In this document: in pieces, positions 8,045-17,495 of the stretch
Layout of the letters: every line of letters begins with the position of its first letter
Position numbering within the stretch: the first letter of the stretch is position 1
Assembly (NCBI RefSeq): GCF_001895925.1
Contig: NZ_MPPI01000012.1
Span: 1-64,000, forward strand
Length of the DNA stretch: 64,000 bases
Origin: Phormidesmis priestleyi ULC007
GTDB taxonomy: Bacteria > Cyanobacteriota > Cyanobacteriia > Leptolyngbyales > Leptolyngbyaceae
Direction of reading: 5' to 3'
Translations under genes and position numbers: made by a program
The notes under the pieces: generated by a model
Database searches by the model: none
What the model was told of the DNA's origin: nothing
Seen by the model: the letters and a program-made list of their open reading frames with translations, nothing else

Positions 8045-9967
8045 ATGCGTTTTCCGATCGCTCGGAGAAATCCTTACATTATCGGTCGCCCGATTACGGA
8101 GCCGAACTTATTTTTTGGACGCGAGAGTCTGTTTCGGTTCGTGGAAGACAGCCTCTACAAGGGTTCTCAAGTGATTTTGCTGCACGGTCAGCGCCGCATT
8201 GGGAAGTCATCGGTGCTGGCGCAGATTCCTAATTTCGTTGACTTGGAACAGTTTGCCTTTGTTCCGCTTTCACTAGAGGGCGACAGCCAAAAACCCCTCG
8301 GTGAAGTTTTGCACGAACTCGCGAGAGATTCGCTAGAGCACTTTAGTTTGATGGACGCGATCGCACTGCCCTCGATCGCAGAACTAGAAGCTGATCCCAG
8401 GACTTTTGTCGATCGTTTCCTTCTACAACTGCGCCAAGCCCTCAACGTTCAAAATCTAGTGCTGTTGCTCGACGAATTTGACGCGTTCTACAGCCTTAAA
8501 GTAGCAGCAGGACATCTGTTTCAATATCTCCAATCGGAGGTTTATCACCATCCTGATCTCTACATCATTCCAGTGGTGGGGCGGCAACTCAACGACTTGC
8601 CCGAACTAGTGAGCCTATTTCGTGAGGCACCCAATCAAGAAGTTGGGCTACTCGATCGCCGCAGTGCAGAACGGCTGATCACCAAACCTGCCGAGGGTTT
8701 GCTGGACTATAGCCAAGACGCGATCGACGCAATTTTAGAACTTTCAGCAGGTCATCCTTACTTTACGCAAGTGGTTTGTTTTGCCGTGTTTTCTCACGCC
8801 AGAGAAGAAAATCGCTGGCAGGTGACTCGCGCCGATGTTGACAGCATTGTCGAAAAAGCCCTCGAACTCGGTGAAGGCGGGTTAGCTTGGTTTTGGGATG
8901 GATTGCCGATTCCAGAACGAGTCGTTTTCGCAGCCGCCGCCGAAGTGCCTGAGACGAAACTGATCGCTGATCAGGCTGACGATGCCTCAATTTTAAGTTT
9001 CACCCAAGAAGAGCCACTAGCGCTGCTGCGCGATCTCGGAGTCAGTCTCACGCCGCCTCTACACGATGCTGTGTTTCATCTCTCTGACTGGAAGTTTCTG
9101 CAACCTGTGGGGTCAAATCGACCCACCGGAACCAGCATTCCGCCCAGAATTGCCACGTTTCGAGTGACGATCGAGTTAGTCAGGCGATGGTTGGTCAGAC
9201 GACACGCCCTCCAGCACGAAATTTGGGAACTAGAGCGGCTTGACCCCGAAATTGACCATCTCTATCAAGAAATCAAAAAAGCGCGTCCGTTTGGAGTCAC
9301 CCTGAGCATTATCAGTCGGCTCAGTCCCATTTTGGCGGCAAACCCCAACCACTTTGGGGCCCTGTTTGATCTCGCAGAGTGCGTGATGGAGATTCGCAAC
9401 TTTAGTCAAGCGGTGAAATATTACGATCGTGCCTACCGCGTTGATCCCGTGCGGGCAAAAGATGGGTTTCTCCAAGCCTTATGGGAATATGGCGAAGAAC
9501 TTGGAGATGAAGGACATTTAGAAGAAGCAAAAGCAGCATTAAAGCAAGCCTTGGAAATTGCTCCAGATAACCCAGAGATCTATGAGCTGCTGGAGAAGAT
9601 CTATAAAGAAGAGAAATATAGTGGCTACTTCAAGACAGTCTTTCCACCGAGTTTGAACCCTGTGAGCGATCGCGATTTCCCTTCAGAAGCCGTGTCAGAG
9701 ATTGTCTTAGAGAGCGATTTGACAAACTTGCAAAACAAGTTTAGCGACGTGTGGAAACTCGTCGAAGATAACGCGCCTTCTGAGGTGAAAGACCGAGCGC
9801 TAGAGCGATTAGAAGAACTCAAAGAAATCTTCACGACTCAAGAGCTAAATCTGACGACGATGGCTTATGTGCGGCAATGGTTCGAGAAGAATCTGCCTGC
9901 GCCACTCTACGAAGCTGTGAGCCGCTTTTTAGAAGAGATCATCTCGAAAGCCAGTAATGTGAATTAA
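8045..9967 (+). CDS. STAND-like ATPase with C-terminal TPR repeats, second gene of the operon
   Basis: The protein has 640 aa. The N-terminus [20 protein letters not shown] parallels the upstream gene. Walker A is GQRRIGKSS (about 48-56) and Walker [12 protein letters not shown] (about 138-148). [13 protein letters not shown] (about 235-247) is the HPY motif typical of this ATPase group. From about 440 to 525 there are TPR-like helical pairs ([21 protein letters not shown], then [20 protein letters not shown]). An acidic helical tail ends the protein. TPRs usually bind partner proteins, so this subunit may sense or recruit and the upstream one may assist. The stop overlaps the stop of convergent msrA by four bases. 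Confidence 0.78.
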   Translation: MRFPIARRNPYIIGRPITEPNLFFGRESLFRFVEDSLYKGSQVILLHGQRRIGKSSVLAQIPNFVDLEQFAFVPLSLEGDSQKPLGEVLHELARDSLEHFSLMDAIALPSIAELEADPRTFVDRFLLQLRQALNVQNLVLLLDEFDAFYSLKVAAGHLFQYLQSEVYHHPDLYIIPVVGRQLNDLPELVSLFREAPNQEVGLLDRRSAERLITKPAEGLLDYSQDAIDAILELSAGHPYFTQVVCFAVFSHAREENRWQVTRADVDSIVEKALELGEGGLAWFWDGLPIPERVVFAAAAEVPETKLIADQADDASILSFTQEEPLALLRDLGVSLTPPLHDAVFHLSDWKFLQPVGSNRPTGTSIPPRIATFRVTIELVRRWLVRRHALQHEIWELERLDPEIDHLYQEIKKARPFGVTLSIISRLSPILAANPNHFGALFDLAECVMEIRNFSQAVKYYDRAYRVDPVRAKDGFLQALWEYGEELGDEGHLEEAKAALKQALEIAPDNPEIYELLEKIYKEEKYSGYFKTVFPPSLNPVSDRDFPSEAVSEIVLESDLTNLQNKFSDVWKLVEDNAPSEVKDRALERLEELKEIFTTQELNLTTMAYVRQWFEKNLPAPLYEAVSRFLEEIISKASNVN

Positions 9968-10617
9968 CTGACTTCGACACTAGGAAAGCAAACCTTCGTG
10001 CCACCTAGCCCACAATATCCACCGAGATTTTTAGCAAGATACTGCTGGTGATAGGCTTCTGCGTAGTAAAACTCAGGCGCATCTATAATCTCAGTCGAAA
10101 TCTCTCCGTGCCCTTCTTGCTTTAGCGCTTGCTGATAGACATCGCGAGACGCTTCTGCGAGTCGGCGCTGCTCGTCAGAATAGACGTAGATGCCCGATCG
10201 ATACTGCGTTCCAACATCGTTACCTTGGCGCATCCCTTGCGTTGGGTTGTGGCTCTCCCAAAAGACTTTCAGCAGGTCTTCATAGCTGACCACGCTGGGG
10301 TCGAAGACGACTAGAACGACTTCGTTATGTCCAGTTCTCCCTGAGCAGACTTCTTGATAAGTAGGGTTTGGGGTAGCTCCGGCTGCGTATCCGACTGCGG
10401 TCGTGAAGACCCCGTTTTGCTGCCAAAACTTACGCTCTGCGCCCCAAAAACAGCCAAAGCCAAATAGAGCCGTCTGCATTCCGGCTGGGAATGGCGGCTG
10501 GAGTGGGTTGCCGTTGACATAGTGGCTTGAAGGCACTGGCATCTTTTCTGCCCGCCCTGGTAAGGCTTCTTCAGGGGTGGGCAAGCTCTGCTTTTTGCCA
10601 AATCCGAATAACACCAT
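9964..10617 (-). CDS. msrA: Peptide-methionine (S)-S-oxide reductase
   Basis: The enzyme reduces methionine-S-sulfoxide in oxidised proteins. It has 217 aa, with the catalytic signature [13 protein letters not shown] around residue 55; the cysteine in GCFWG is the nucleophile. [13 protein letters not shown] and [18 protein letters not shown] are further conserved blocks. The roughly 50-residue N-terminal extension is typical of cyanobacterial and plant MsrA. Glycine- and cysteine-containing YCGLGG lies near the C-terminus, where resolving cysteines occur in the family. Confidence 0.95.
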   Translation of the reverse strand: MVLFGFGKKQSLPTPEEALPGRAEKMPVPSSHYVNGNPLQPPFPAGMQTALFGFGCFWGAERKFWQQNGVFTTAVGYAAGATPNPTYQEVCSGRTGHNEVVLVVFDPSVVSYEDLLKVFWESHNPTQGMRQGNDVGTQYRSGIYVYSDEQRRLAEASRDVYQQALKQEGHGEISTEIIDAPEFYYAEAYHQQYLAKNLGGYCGLGGTKVCFPSVEVS

Positions 10618-10819
10618 GCGTTTTAACTCTATTTTCGAGATGAATCTTTACACGTCCTTATATTAACGTATCTCTTTGCAGGCTCAAGTGTTGGGAACCG
10701 TCCGATCGTCCAACTTATTTTTATAAAGGGTTAGTCTCTAATCCTCCATACCGCGTATAACATTCTTTTTAGGGGTCGTCTGTCATCTCTATCACGGCAA
10801 TTTTCGTTTCTCTGAAATC

Positions 10820-12193
10820 ATGAAACCCTTTTCAATTTCTAGGGCGTTTTTTCAAATCAAATGGGGAACGGTGGGCGCGATCGGGCTGCTGTCAGGAGCG
10901 GTAGCGCTGCTGATCTGCGGGGCATGGCTGAGTGTAGAATTTATTCTCGATCCGCGATCGGTGATTTGGCTCAATCAATATCTGCCAGAAGGGTCAAAAA
11001 TTTTAGTCGTAGGGTCGGATGACCTGAGAACCCTAACAGAATTGCAGGCAGCCCTGAAGAAAACCGGACGCACGACTGGCGACCCGCTTTTATTAGAAAC
11101 CAATCTAAAAGCGGCTAAAAAATCTTCAGATCTGCTGTTGCCCGTGTTGACTCGCAGAGAATCCTGTGACCTTGATTGCGATCGCGTTACAGAGCTAAGA
11201 GTTTATCGTCCGATTCTTGAGAGTCATCGTCGGGGCAAACAAGACTATCTTCAGCTAATCAGTCAGCTTCCGATCACTGGGGTAGACGAGTCATTTGTGC
11301 TGGCACCGTTTGCAGAGGCGGGCGGCGACGATCAAGGCTCAACCCGTGCCCTGCCCCTGACCACACTGCAACGCTTTGAAGATAAAGCGCCATCCCAGGG
11401 CGTTTGGCTCAACCTGAGCGGGCAGCGATCGCAAGGAGACCACTCAGTTGCCTATGGAGAAATTGTTCACTACAACCCCGGTCAGACTCACTTGAGCATT
11501 TTGCTGCGCTGGACAAGCCCGATCGGAGAAGCTCCAGTCTGGCAAAAACGAGCGAAGGGCATGCTGTCTACGCTGGTCGTCAATCAATCGATCGGGCTAG
11601 AACCCCGTTTTGAAGCTTATCAGGTAAGAGCGCGCAAGTTTGTCCCCGATCCGCTACAGCTTCTCCCGGTTTCGCTCACCGAACCCGCGTTAGACAATGG
11701 TGCGTTTGTCGATGCTCTTTTTTTAGCGCGAAACGGCTTGTGGTCAACCGCTTTGGAGTTTTTGCGATCGGTTAAAAATCGCCGAGTAGGGTGGTCAGCC
11801 AATGCCCAAGCGCAAATGGATTTGGTAGAGCGCCACGCTCAAGTCACAAAATCGCAAGCCGAAAAACCTTGGGCAAATGTGAGTCAACAGGTTTTAGTCA
11901 ATCTCGTGGATGGACGATGGGCAAAAGCAACGCAAGTGCTGCAAGCGTCCCCGAACGATCGAGACGAGATCACTAGTCTTTTAAAGAGTGACTCAGGGCG
12001 GTTGTGGAAGCGAATCAGCGCCCTGCTGCGGGTGAATCCAACTCGGCAGGATGTGCAAACTTGGGGAGCGCTGATTCTGATGGCGCAGCAAGATAAACCG
12101 AGGGCGATCGCGTGGTTAAAGAAACAACCCCAAGAGTCTCCAGCAAGCCGCGCTCAAATCACCAAGTTATTAAACCAAATAGACGCACTTTAG
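10820..12193 (+). CDS. Membrane-anchored protein of unknown function
   Basis: The protein has 457 aa. A single hydrophobic span (about 17-42) near the N-terminus suggests an inner-membrane anchor with the bulk outside the cytoplasm. The central part is beta-rich and contains the dicysteine motif CDLDC. The C-terminal third is helical with an alanine/leucine repeat pattern (FLARNGLWSTALEFL; VDGRWAKATQVLQ) resembling degenerate TPR helices. I do not recognise a named family. It lies between msrA and the porin, on the porin strand but 363 bases away. Confidence 0.7.
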   Translation: MKPFSISRAFFQIKWGTVGAIGLLSGAVALLICGAWLSVEFILDPRSVIWLNQYLPEGSKILVVGSDDLRTLTELQAALKKTGRTTGDPLLLETNLKAAKKSSDLLLPVLTRRESCDLDCDRVTELRVYRPILESHRRGKQDYLQLISQLPITGVDESFVLAPFAEAGGDDQGSTRALPLTTLQRFEDKAPSQGVWLNLSGQRSQGDHSVAYGEIVHYNPGQTHLSILLRWTSPIGEAPVWQKRAKGMLSTLVVNQSIGLEPRFEAYQVRARKFVPDPLQLLPVSLTEPALDNGAFVDALFLARNGLWSTALEFLRSVKNRRVGWSANAQAQMDLVERHAQVTKSQAEKPWANVSQQVLVNLVDGRWAKATQVLQASPNDRDEITSLLKSDSGRLWKRISALLRVNPTRQDVQTWGALILMAQQDKPRAIAWLKKQPQESPASRAQITKLLNQIDAL

Positions 12194-12556
12194 ACACAAT
12201 TCTTAGCTACAAGCGCCTCAACACCCTTAAAAGAGAAGAAGCAATTCTGTGAAAAGCCTCTCAATAAGGCGTACTGATCAGCAGTAATAAAGCAAGATCT
12301 ATACTCGTTCTTGATCCCCTAGGGGGGGATATCAGAGGGTCTTGGTGAGCCAGTGGCTCTAAGCTTATTGAGAATTAATGGCAAAAAAGCTTGACAAGGT
12401 TCATCAAAACATAATAAGACGGTTAAGAGTTATCGTCCAAGCAAGCGAATAAGAACGATAATTATTATCATTTTGTAGATTTGATTGGCTTTCATTGAGT
12501 TGAGCAAATCCACTAACGCAACCCATTCATTCACCTGATGTGAGGCCACGACCCCT
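12194..12556 (+). other. Leader region of the iron porin, with short hairpins
   Basis: This gap holds no gene. It contains a hairpin ATCCCC/GGGGAT around 12316-12332, a short GAGCC/GGCTC hairpin at 12347-12359 and the Fur box listed separately. The stretch downstream of the Fur box is the likely 5' untranslated region of the porin. Confidence 0.45.
12457..12475 (+). promoter_or_regulatory. Fur box upstream of the iron-uptake porin
   Basis: GATAATTATTATCATTTTG matches the classical 19-base Fur consensus GATAATGATAATCATTATC at 15 positions. It lies 82 bases before the porin ATG. In cyanobacteria FurA represses iron-uptake genes when iron is plentiful, so this fits iron-regulated transcription of the porin. 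The SLH-only relative at 244-702 has no comparable box. Confidence 0.7.
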
Positions 12557-14212
12557 ATGACGAACCTTCTTTTCAAGACTTTCTGGCTAAACCCAGCGAT
12601 CGTGGCAGCCAGTCTAACCGTTTCATCGGTGGCAACTGCGGCTGACGTTCCAGCAGTGGTGTCTGCTAAGACTGAGCCGATGCAGCTTGCTCAAGCCGCC
12701 GAGACAACCTTAGAGTCTGAGGTCAGTGATTCGAGCGAGACTGCCTTATCTCAAGTCACCTCAGTTTCTCAACTGTCAGATGTGCGCCCGACTGACTGGG
12801 CATTTCAGGCGCTGCAATCTTTAGTTGAGCGCTATGGCTGCATTGTGGGATATCCCGACAAAACCTTTCGCGGCAATCGCGCTACGACTCGCTTTGAGTT
12901 TGCGGCAGGCTTAAATGCGTGTCTCGATCGCATCAATGAACTGATTGCTGCCGCCACGGCTGATTTAGTCAAGAAAGAAGACCTTGCAATTCTGCAAAGA
13001 CTCCAGGAAGAATTTGCTGTAGAACTGGCAACTTTGCGCGGTCGAGTTGATGCGCTAGAAGCGCGCACGGGAGCGTTAGAAAAGCAGCAATTTTCGACGA
13101 CCACCAAGCTCAGTGGAGAAGTGGTGATCGGCATTGCAGGGGTTGCAGCAGGCAGAACGATCAGTGGTCGAGAAGTCTCGAAGAATACGATCATCGGCGA
13201 TCGCGTTCGTCTCAACTTTGACACCAGCTTCACGGGCAATGACTTGCTGAGAACCCGTCTACAGGCTTTCAACCTAGCAGCGCTGCCTACGGATAGAGTA
13301 AATGGCGACTTACTGACACGGGAAGGAAACTTCCGGTTTGCAGCCGATGGTGATAACTCAGTCGCAATTGATGCCCTGCTCTATCAGTTTCCTTTAGGTA
13401 GCAAGACGACGGTCACGATCGAAGCAAATGCCGGAGCGATCGACGATTTCACCGACACGCTCAATCCCTATTTAGATGGGGACGGCGCAACAGGTGCCTT
13501 GACCCACTTTGGCACTCGCAACTCGATCTACTATCTGGTGAATGGGGCAGGTTTGGGTCTCAGACACTCGTTTAGCGATGCTTTGGAACTCAGCTTAGGC
13601 TATCTGGCCAACGATCCGGCTAACCCAGCTAATGGAGCGGGGTTGTTTAACGGGTCGTATGGCGCGATCGCCCAGTTGACCTTTAAGCCCAGCGAAGCCC
13701 TAGCATTAGGGTTAACCTACATTCATGCCTACAACAACGACTTTACTGCAAACGGCAGCGTCGGCAGTGACCTTGCCAACTTTCGCGAAAGCACAGGGGA
13801 AGCCTTCTCTACCGATGCCTACGGCATTGAAGCGTCCTTTCAGCTAAGTCCTAAGATTAATATCAACGGCTCTGTTGGCTATACCAACGCTCAGGCTGTA
13901 ACAGGTGGCAGAGGCAGTTTTGATATCTGGAACTGGCAAGTCGGTTTGGCGTTTCCCGACCTGGGCAAAAAAGGCAACCTGGCAGGCATTATCGTCGGTC
14001 AAGAACCTAAAGTCACAGGCAGTCGTGGTGCGTTAGGGCAAGCTTTTGGGCGCGATCGTGACACTTCTCTGCACGTCGAAGGCTTCTATCAATATCAGTT
14101 GACTGACAACATTGCCCTCACTCCTGGCATTGTTTGGCTGACGGCTCCCAATCATGACAACCGCAATAATGATGTGGTGATTGGCACCGTTCGTGCAACG
14201 TTCACGTTCTAG
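12557..14212 (+). CDS. Iron uptake porin (SLH + OprB family)
   Basis: The protein has 551 aa. A signal peptide (about 1-28) ends near VATAA. One SLH domain (about 75-140) binds wall-linked polymer. A short coiled coil (about 140-175, LQRLQEEFAVELATLRGRVDALE region) leads into an OprB-type beta-barrel (about 180-551) ending in aromatic ATFTF, the usual outer-membrane insertion signal. Characterised homologues transport inorganic iron across the cyanobacterial outer membrane. The upstream Fur box agrees. A strong terminator follows at 14224-14261. Confidence 0.92.
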   Translation: MTNLLFKTFWLNPAIVAASLTVSSVATAADVPAVVSAKTEPMQLAQAAETTLESEVSDSSETALSQVTSVSQLSDVRPTDWAFQALQSLVERYGCIVGYPDKTFRGNRATTRFEFAAGLNACLDRINELIAAATADLVKKEDLAILQRLQEEFAVELATLRGRVDALEARTGALEKQQFSTTTKLSGEVVIGIAGVAAGRTISGREVSKNTIIGDRVRLNFDTSFTGNDLLRTRLQAFNLAALPTDRVNGDLLTREGNFRFAADGDNSVAIDALLYQFPLGSKTTVTIEANAGAIDDFTDTLNPYLDGDGATGALTHFGTRNSIYYLVNGAGLGLRHSFSDALELSLGYLANDPANPANGAGLFNGSYGAIAQLTFKPSEALALGLTYIHAYNNDFTANGSVGSDLANFRESTGEAFSTDAYGIEASFQLSPKININGSVGYTNAQAVTGGRGSFDIWNWQVGLAFPDLGKKGNLAGIIVGQEPKVTGSRGALGQAFGRDRDTSLHVEGFYQYQLTDNIALTPGIVWLTAPNHDNRNNDVVIGTVRATFTF

Positions 14213-14223
14213 TCTGGACAAAC

Positions 14224-14261
14224 AAATAGTCACCGATGGGCTTATCCATGGGTGACTATTT
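14224..14261 (+). terminator. Terminator after the iron porin
   Basis: AAATAGTCACC and GGTGACTATTT form an 11-bp perfect stem with additional internal pairing (ATGG/CCAT). It sits 12 bases after the porin stop. The downstream run is A-rich on this strand and T-rich on the other, so it may also serve the minus-strand regulator. Confidence 0.75.
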
Positions 14262-14279
14262 AAAAATGAAAAGAGTGAC

Positions 14280-14931
14280 CTACGCCATGCTGTTTTCGAT
14301 CGCCCACCGTGCCAACTCAGTGCGATTGTGTAGCCCAGTTTTGCCCAGCATGTTGCTGACGTGACTCTCGATCGTGCGTTGACTGACATTTAACTCTTCA
14401 GCAATCTCTCGGTTTGCCATGCCCCGCGCCACAAATTGCACTACCCGCAGCTCAGTCGGCGTTAACTCAACGTCAAACGGCACCTGAATCTTGGGCGTGT
14501 TGTCTCCCCCTCTAGAGTCTTTGTGCTGAATCAGTCGCGAAGCTTGCTTGAGAGAAGACTCAACTTGAGCGACTAATTCTTCTGGCTCAAACGGCTTAAC
14601 CATATACACGTCTGCGCCAATGTTGAGTCCTTTCACGCGGTCTTGACTCTGCCCTTTTGCCGAGAGAAATAGCACCGGAATCCAACTGGTTTTGGGGTCT
14701 TGGCGGATGGCGCTCACCAGCGAGTAGCCGTCCATCTCTGGCATCATGACATCGCAGATAATCATAATCTGGCGTTTCTTGCTCTAAAACTTCTAGAGCC
14801 TCACGACCGTTTTCGGCAGTGATGACTTTATAGCCGCGAAACTCAAGGTAATCTTTGACTAGCAAAATCAAGTTAGGGTCATCATCAATCAACAGCAATC
14901 GTTTGTGATTTCCGGCGCTGGTTTCCTTCAT
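14280..14931 (-). pseudogene. NarL/LuxR-type response regulator broken by a one-base insertion
   Basis: Two overlapping frames encode one regulator. The first (from ATG 14931) covers LLLIDDDPNLILLVKDYLEF and ends its homology at EQETPD. The second, in the next frame, resumes with MIICDVMMPEMDGYSLV, which contains the phosphoacceptor aspartate, the receiver lysine in VKPFEP, and a LuxR-type HTH (about 150-210, LTPTELRVVQFVARGMANREIAEEL). Removing one of the two A's at 14766-14767 restores a single 216-aa frame. This is a single-base indel: a sequencing error, a recent pseudogene, or less likely a recoding site. The corrected protein resembles the Ycf29-like NarL regulators of cyanobacteria. 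It converges on the porin. Confidence 0.85.
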
Positions 14932-15265
14932 GCTGTGACACTCGCTCTGCCTGAATCGGGATTAACGGTTAGAAACTGAGTTCTATTAACTGACATATTT
15001 TACAAAACTAGCCGTCTAAGTTAACGGAAACTTTGTTAAGCCCTGTTTTTCTTGTGAGAAGCTTTGAAGCAGCCAGCGAAAAGTTGTTTATTTCTGGTCG
15101 TTGACTAAAGCGTAAATTAATTACCCTTTGTTTCTCGTGTCATTATATACGACTGCTCGGAAAATTTAACACTCTCTGGCTAATGAGCCGATCGCAATTT
15201 AGGAGACAGATGTTTTTTTGCCGCCTTAAGATCGGTGCAGCAATAAACCTGCACAAATCTGGAAA

Positions 15266-15335
15266 CGCCCCCTAAATCCTCCAATTCTGGGAGACTTTGA
15301 ACTCCAGTTCCTCCCGAATTGGGGGTTAGGGGGCG
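15266..15335. repeat. Second copy of the CCCCCTAAATCC palindromic repeat
   Basis: The unit starts CGCCCCCTAAATCCTCCAAT and ends ATTGGGGGTTAGGGGGCG, so the ends are inverted. It shares the order CCCCCTAAATCC, GGGAGACTTTGAA with the reverse complement of the element at 2802-2884, with several substitutions. Confidence 0.7.
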
Positions 15336-15450
15336 AGATCGCAGGGTGATTTACGTCGAGAATTTTATTCATGCAGGAGGTCTAATAAACCGAAAGGGGT
15401 TTAGAGAACTCGTCGCTACGCGACTAAACACAGCAGATTTGACTTTACCA

Positions 15451-15515
15451 AAACCTCGGAGGTTTAAGCCACTGTCGGTCACGATGCTTGATTCTTGGTT
15501 AAACCTCCGAGGTTT
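15451..15515. repeat. Pair of inverted 17-base palindromic repeats
   Basis: AAACCTCGGAGGTTTAA (15451-15467) and its exact reverse complement (15499-15515) are 31 bases apart. Each copy is itself a palindrome (AAACCTC, one base, GAGGTTT). The unit lies immediately after the stop of the minus-strand ferredoxin-like gene, so it may terminate that transcript. Confidence 0.75.
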
Positions 15516-15524
15516 GCGTGGGTC

Positions 15525-15929
15525 TTAAGTTGCATCAGACTTGACGGGAGTTGGCAGCGGATGGGTTAGGAATGCGTATTCCTGCACAATTTTGTTCTCA
15601 ATTAAGTGTTCTTGGATGATGCGATCGATAATTTCTGGGCTAGCGGCTCGATACCAAACTCCGTCAGGGTAGACCACCATAATCGGGCCCTGATCGCAAA
15701 CGCGCAAACAGTTAGCTTTAGTGCGAAAGATGCAGTCAGGACGCTCGATCGTCGGGGTGTCGAGTTTGAGTTCCTTTAAACGGTTTTTTAGATGGTTCCA
15801 AGCAACCAACCCTGCTTCTTTAGAACAGCATAAGGGTTTTGTTTGGTCGGCACAGATCAAGACGTGACGTTGGATTTGAGCGAGTCCTAAAGATTCAACA
15901 CATTTCGTTAAATCGGTTTGCGAGGTCAT
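15525..15929 (-). CDS. Thioredoxin-like [2Fe-2S] ferredoxin domain protein
   Basis: The 134-aa protein has the thioredoxin-fold ferredoxin pattern. A first cysteine group is in VLICADQTKPLCC (about 19-31) and a second in NCLRVCDQGPIMVVYPDGVWY (about 58-78). These four-cysteine positions ligate a [2Fe-2S] cluster in the family. The C-terminus is a short helix and tail. It is probably a soluble electron carrier or redox sensor of unknown partner. It lies downstream of creD on the same strand. Confidence 0.85.
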   Translation of the reverse strand: MTSQTDLTKCVESLGLAQIQRHVLICADQTKPLCCSKEAGLVAWNHLKNRLKELKLDTPTIERPDCIFRTKANCLRVCDQGPIMVVYPDGVWYRAASPEIIDRIIQEHLIENKIVQEYAFLTHPLPTPVKSDAT

Positions 15930-15959
15930 TGATTAGAAGATTTTATAGATTGACTGATC

Positions 15960-15988
15960 AAAAAAGGTAGGGAAATCTTTCCCTACCC
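15960..15988 (-). terminator. Intrinsic terminator after creD
   Basis: On the minus strand a perfect 10-bp stem (GGTAGGGAAA/TTTCCCTACC, 2-base loop) is followed by TTTTTT. It lies 33 bases beyond the creD stop and upstream of the ferredoxin-like gene, so the two are probably separate transcripts. Confidence 0.85.
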
Positions 15989-16020
15989 TTGAGCTTAACT
16001 TGACTGAACTGAGTTCTCAA

Positions 16021-17376
16021 TCAAAGTGTTTCTGGAGAAGGTGGCTCAGGTTGCGGTTCTACACGCTTGGGGCTGAGAGGCGGCTCTAGCGACTCCATGC
16101 GGCGGGTGAAATACATGATGATCGCCAGGAAGACAAATAGTCCGATCGAACCCATTAATAGCGAATAGTCTTGGTTTGCCAGCACCACATAGAGATAGCT
16201 GTAGAGTGCTGCCTGCATGACTCCGACGATCGCGCCCCGTTTTTTAGCTCGCAGCACTGATGTCGAATAGGCGGTAAGCAAGATAACTACTGCACCCGTA
16301 GCGGTTAGATAGCCGATTTTGAACCCCAGGTGTTCAGAAATTGCCAGTTGTAAGAGATAAAACATCGACATCGCCACCCCAACCAGCAGATATTGCAAGG
16401 GATGAACGCGCAGACGAGTTGCGGTTTCAAACAGCCAAAACACCGCAAACGTCAAAATCAAGAACAAATAATTGTATTTGATGCTGCGATCGCTCATGCG
16501 ATAGTTATCGACGGGCGAAATCAGATCGACTCCAAACAGAGATGCTTGAATCAGTTCGGGGTTAACGGGTGATTCATTGTTCCACTGTTGAGGATAGTTG
16601 CGACCGAGAGATGGAATATCCCATGTGGCATCAAAGCCTTTGGAAGTCACCGATCGCTGGTCGGGTAACCATACGCCCTGAAAGCTGGGATTTGTCCAGT
16701 CAGAGTTGAGGCTGACTTTGGTAACTTTGCCAAAGGGCGCAAAGGCGATTTTCTCGCTGCCGTTAACCGTGAGAGGAATTGCAAAATCAAAGCTTTCGCC
16801 CTTGATCTGGTCTTTTAGATTGGCGTGAATGCCTTGTTCGGGGCCGCCATATTTGCCTTGTCCGGCTGTAAACGGAATTGATTTTTGATTCCAGTCCAGG
16901 GTCGCTTGGGTTTGAATGGCGTGAGCATCCGAGATTTGCAAACTCAGTTCAGCGCGATCCCACAAAACATCTTCGGGACGCACTCCCCAACTTACGACAT
17001 CGGGACGGACAAACCGACCGCGAATATCTAGTTTTGTTTGATAGATTGGCACTTCAAAAATGCCTCGATAGCGCACTTCTGTTTTGAGCTTGCCGCTCAC
17101 CTGCAAATCATCGGGCAAAAAGGTGCCGTATTTGACTTCAGATTTTTCATCTTTGCCGACCTGCGATCGCCGAATATAAGGCACATAAAGCCGCGGCCCA
17201 AGGATAGTCTGCTCACGTCCCCAATTAGAGGTAATGCTGCTGATTGCTTCTTGACGCAAGTTTTGGCGATCGCTCACCAACCCTTGCAGCATCGCAGTCG
17301 GAATTTGCAGAACGAGAATCAGAAACGTGATTAAAAAAAGACGGGCGAGTTGAGAGTTTTTTAGCTGCTCGTACAT
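16021..17376 (-). CDS. creD: CreD-family inner membrane protein
   Basis: The protein has 451 aa. One N-terminal membrane span (about 10-30) precedes a large beta-rich periplasmic domain (about 40-290, with YGTFLPDDLQVSG and the AFAPFGK motif). About five C-terminal spans (about 300-430) follow, and a proline-rich cytoplasmic tail. This is the CreD architecture. In enterobacteria CreD affects envelope integrity and is controlled by CreBC; no creB/creC neighbours are here. An alternative name is cell envelope integrity protein CreD. Confidence 0.88.
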   Translation of the reverse strand: MYEQLKNSQLARLFLITFLILVLQIPTAMLQGLVSDRQNLRQEAISSITSNWGREQTILGPRLYVPYIRRSQVGKDEKSEVKYGTFLPDDLQVSGKLKTEVRYRGIFEVPIYQTKLDIRGRFVRPDVVSWGVRPEDVLWDRAELSLQISDAHAIQTQATLDWNQKSIPFTAGQGKYGGPEQGIHANLKDQIKGESFDFAIPLTVNGSEKIAFAPFGKVTKVSLNSDWTNPSFQGVWLPDQRSVTSKGFDATWDIPSLGRNYPQQWNNESPVNPELIQASLFGVDLISPVDNYRMSDRSIKYNYLFLILTFAVFWLFETATRLRVHPLQYLLVGVAMSMFYLLQLAISEHLGFKIGYLTATGAVVILLTAYSTSVLRAKKRGAIVGVMQAALYSYLYVVLANQDYSLLMGSIGLFVFLAIIMYFTRRMESLEPPLSPKRVEPQPEPPSPETL

Positions 17377-17495
17377 AGGTGACGATTAAGAAGGCTGAAT
17401 GCTTTGATTCATTTCTCAAGGCTTCATCCGTGCGCTCGAAAATTTCGGAGGAGAACATTTAAGAAACGTGAAGCAGATAGGAAGTAATCGCCAGA

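Larger units (their letters stand above)
14932..15524. other. Long intergenic region with two repeat structures
   Basis: About 590 bases separate the broken regulator and the ferredoxin-like gene. The AT-rich first half (14932-15190) presumably carries the regulator's promoter. The second half holds the palindromic repeat at 15266-15335 and the double palindrome at 15451-15515. No convincing coding sequence is seen. Confidence 0.6.

Noticed and set aside
15319-15528. Plus-strand frame across the double palindrome
   Set aside because: It is built from the two repeat elements and ends in the neighbouring gene; composition is not protein-like.
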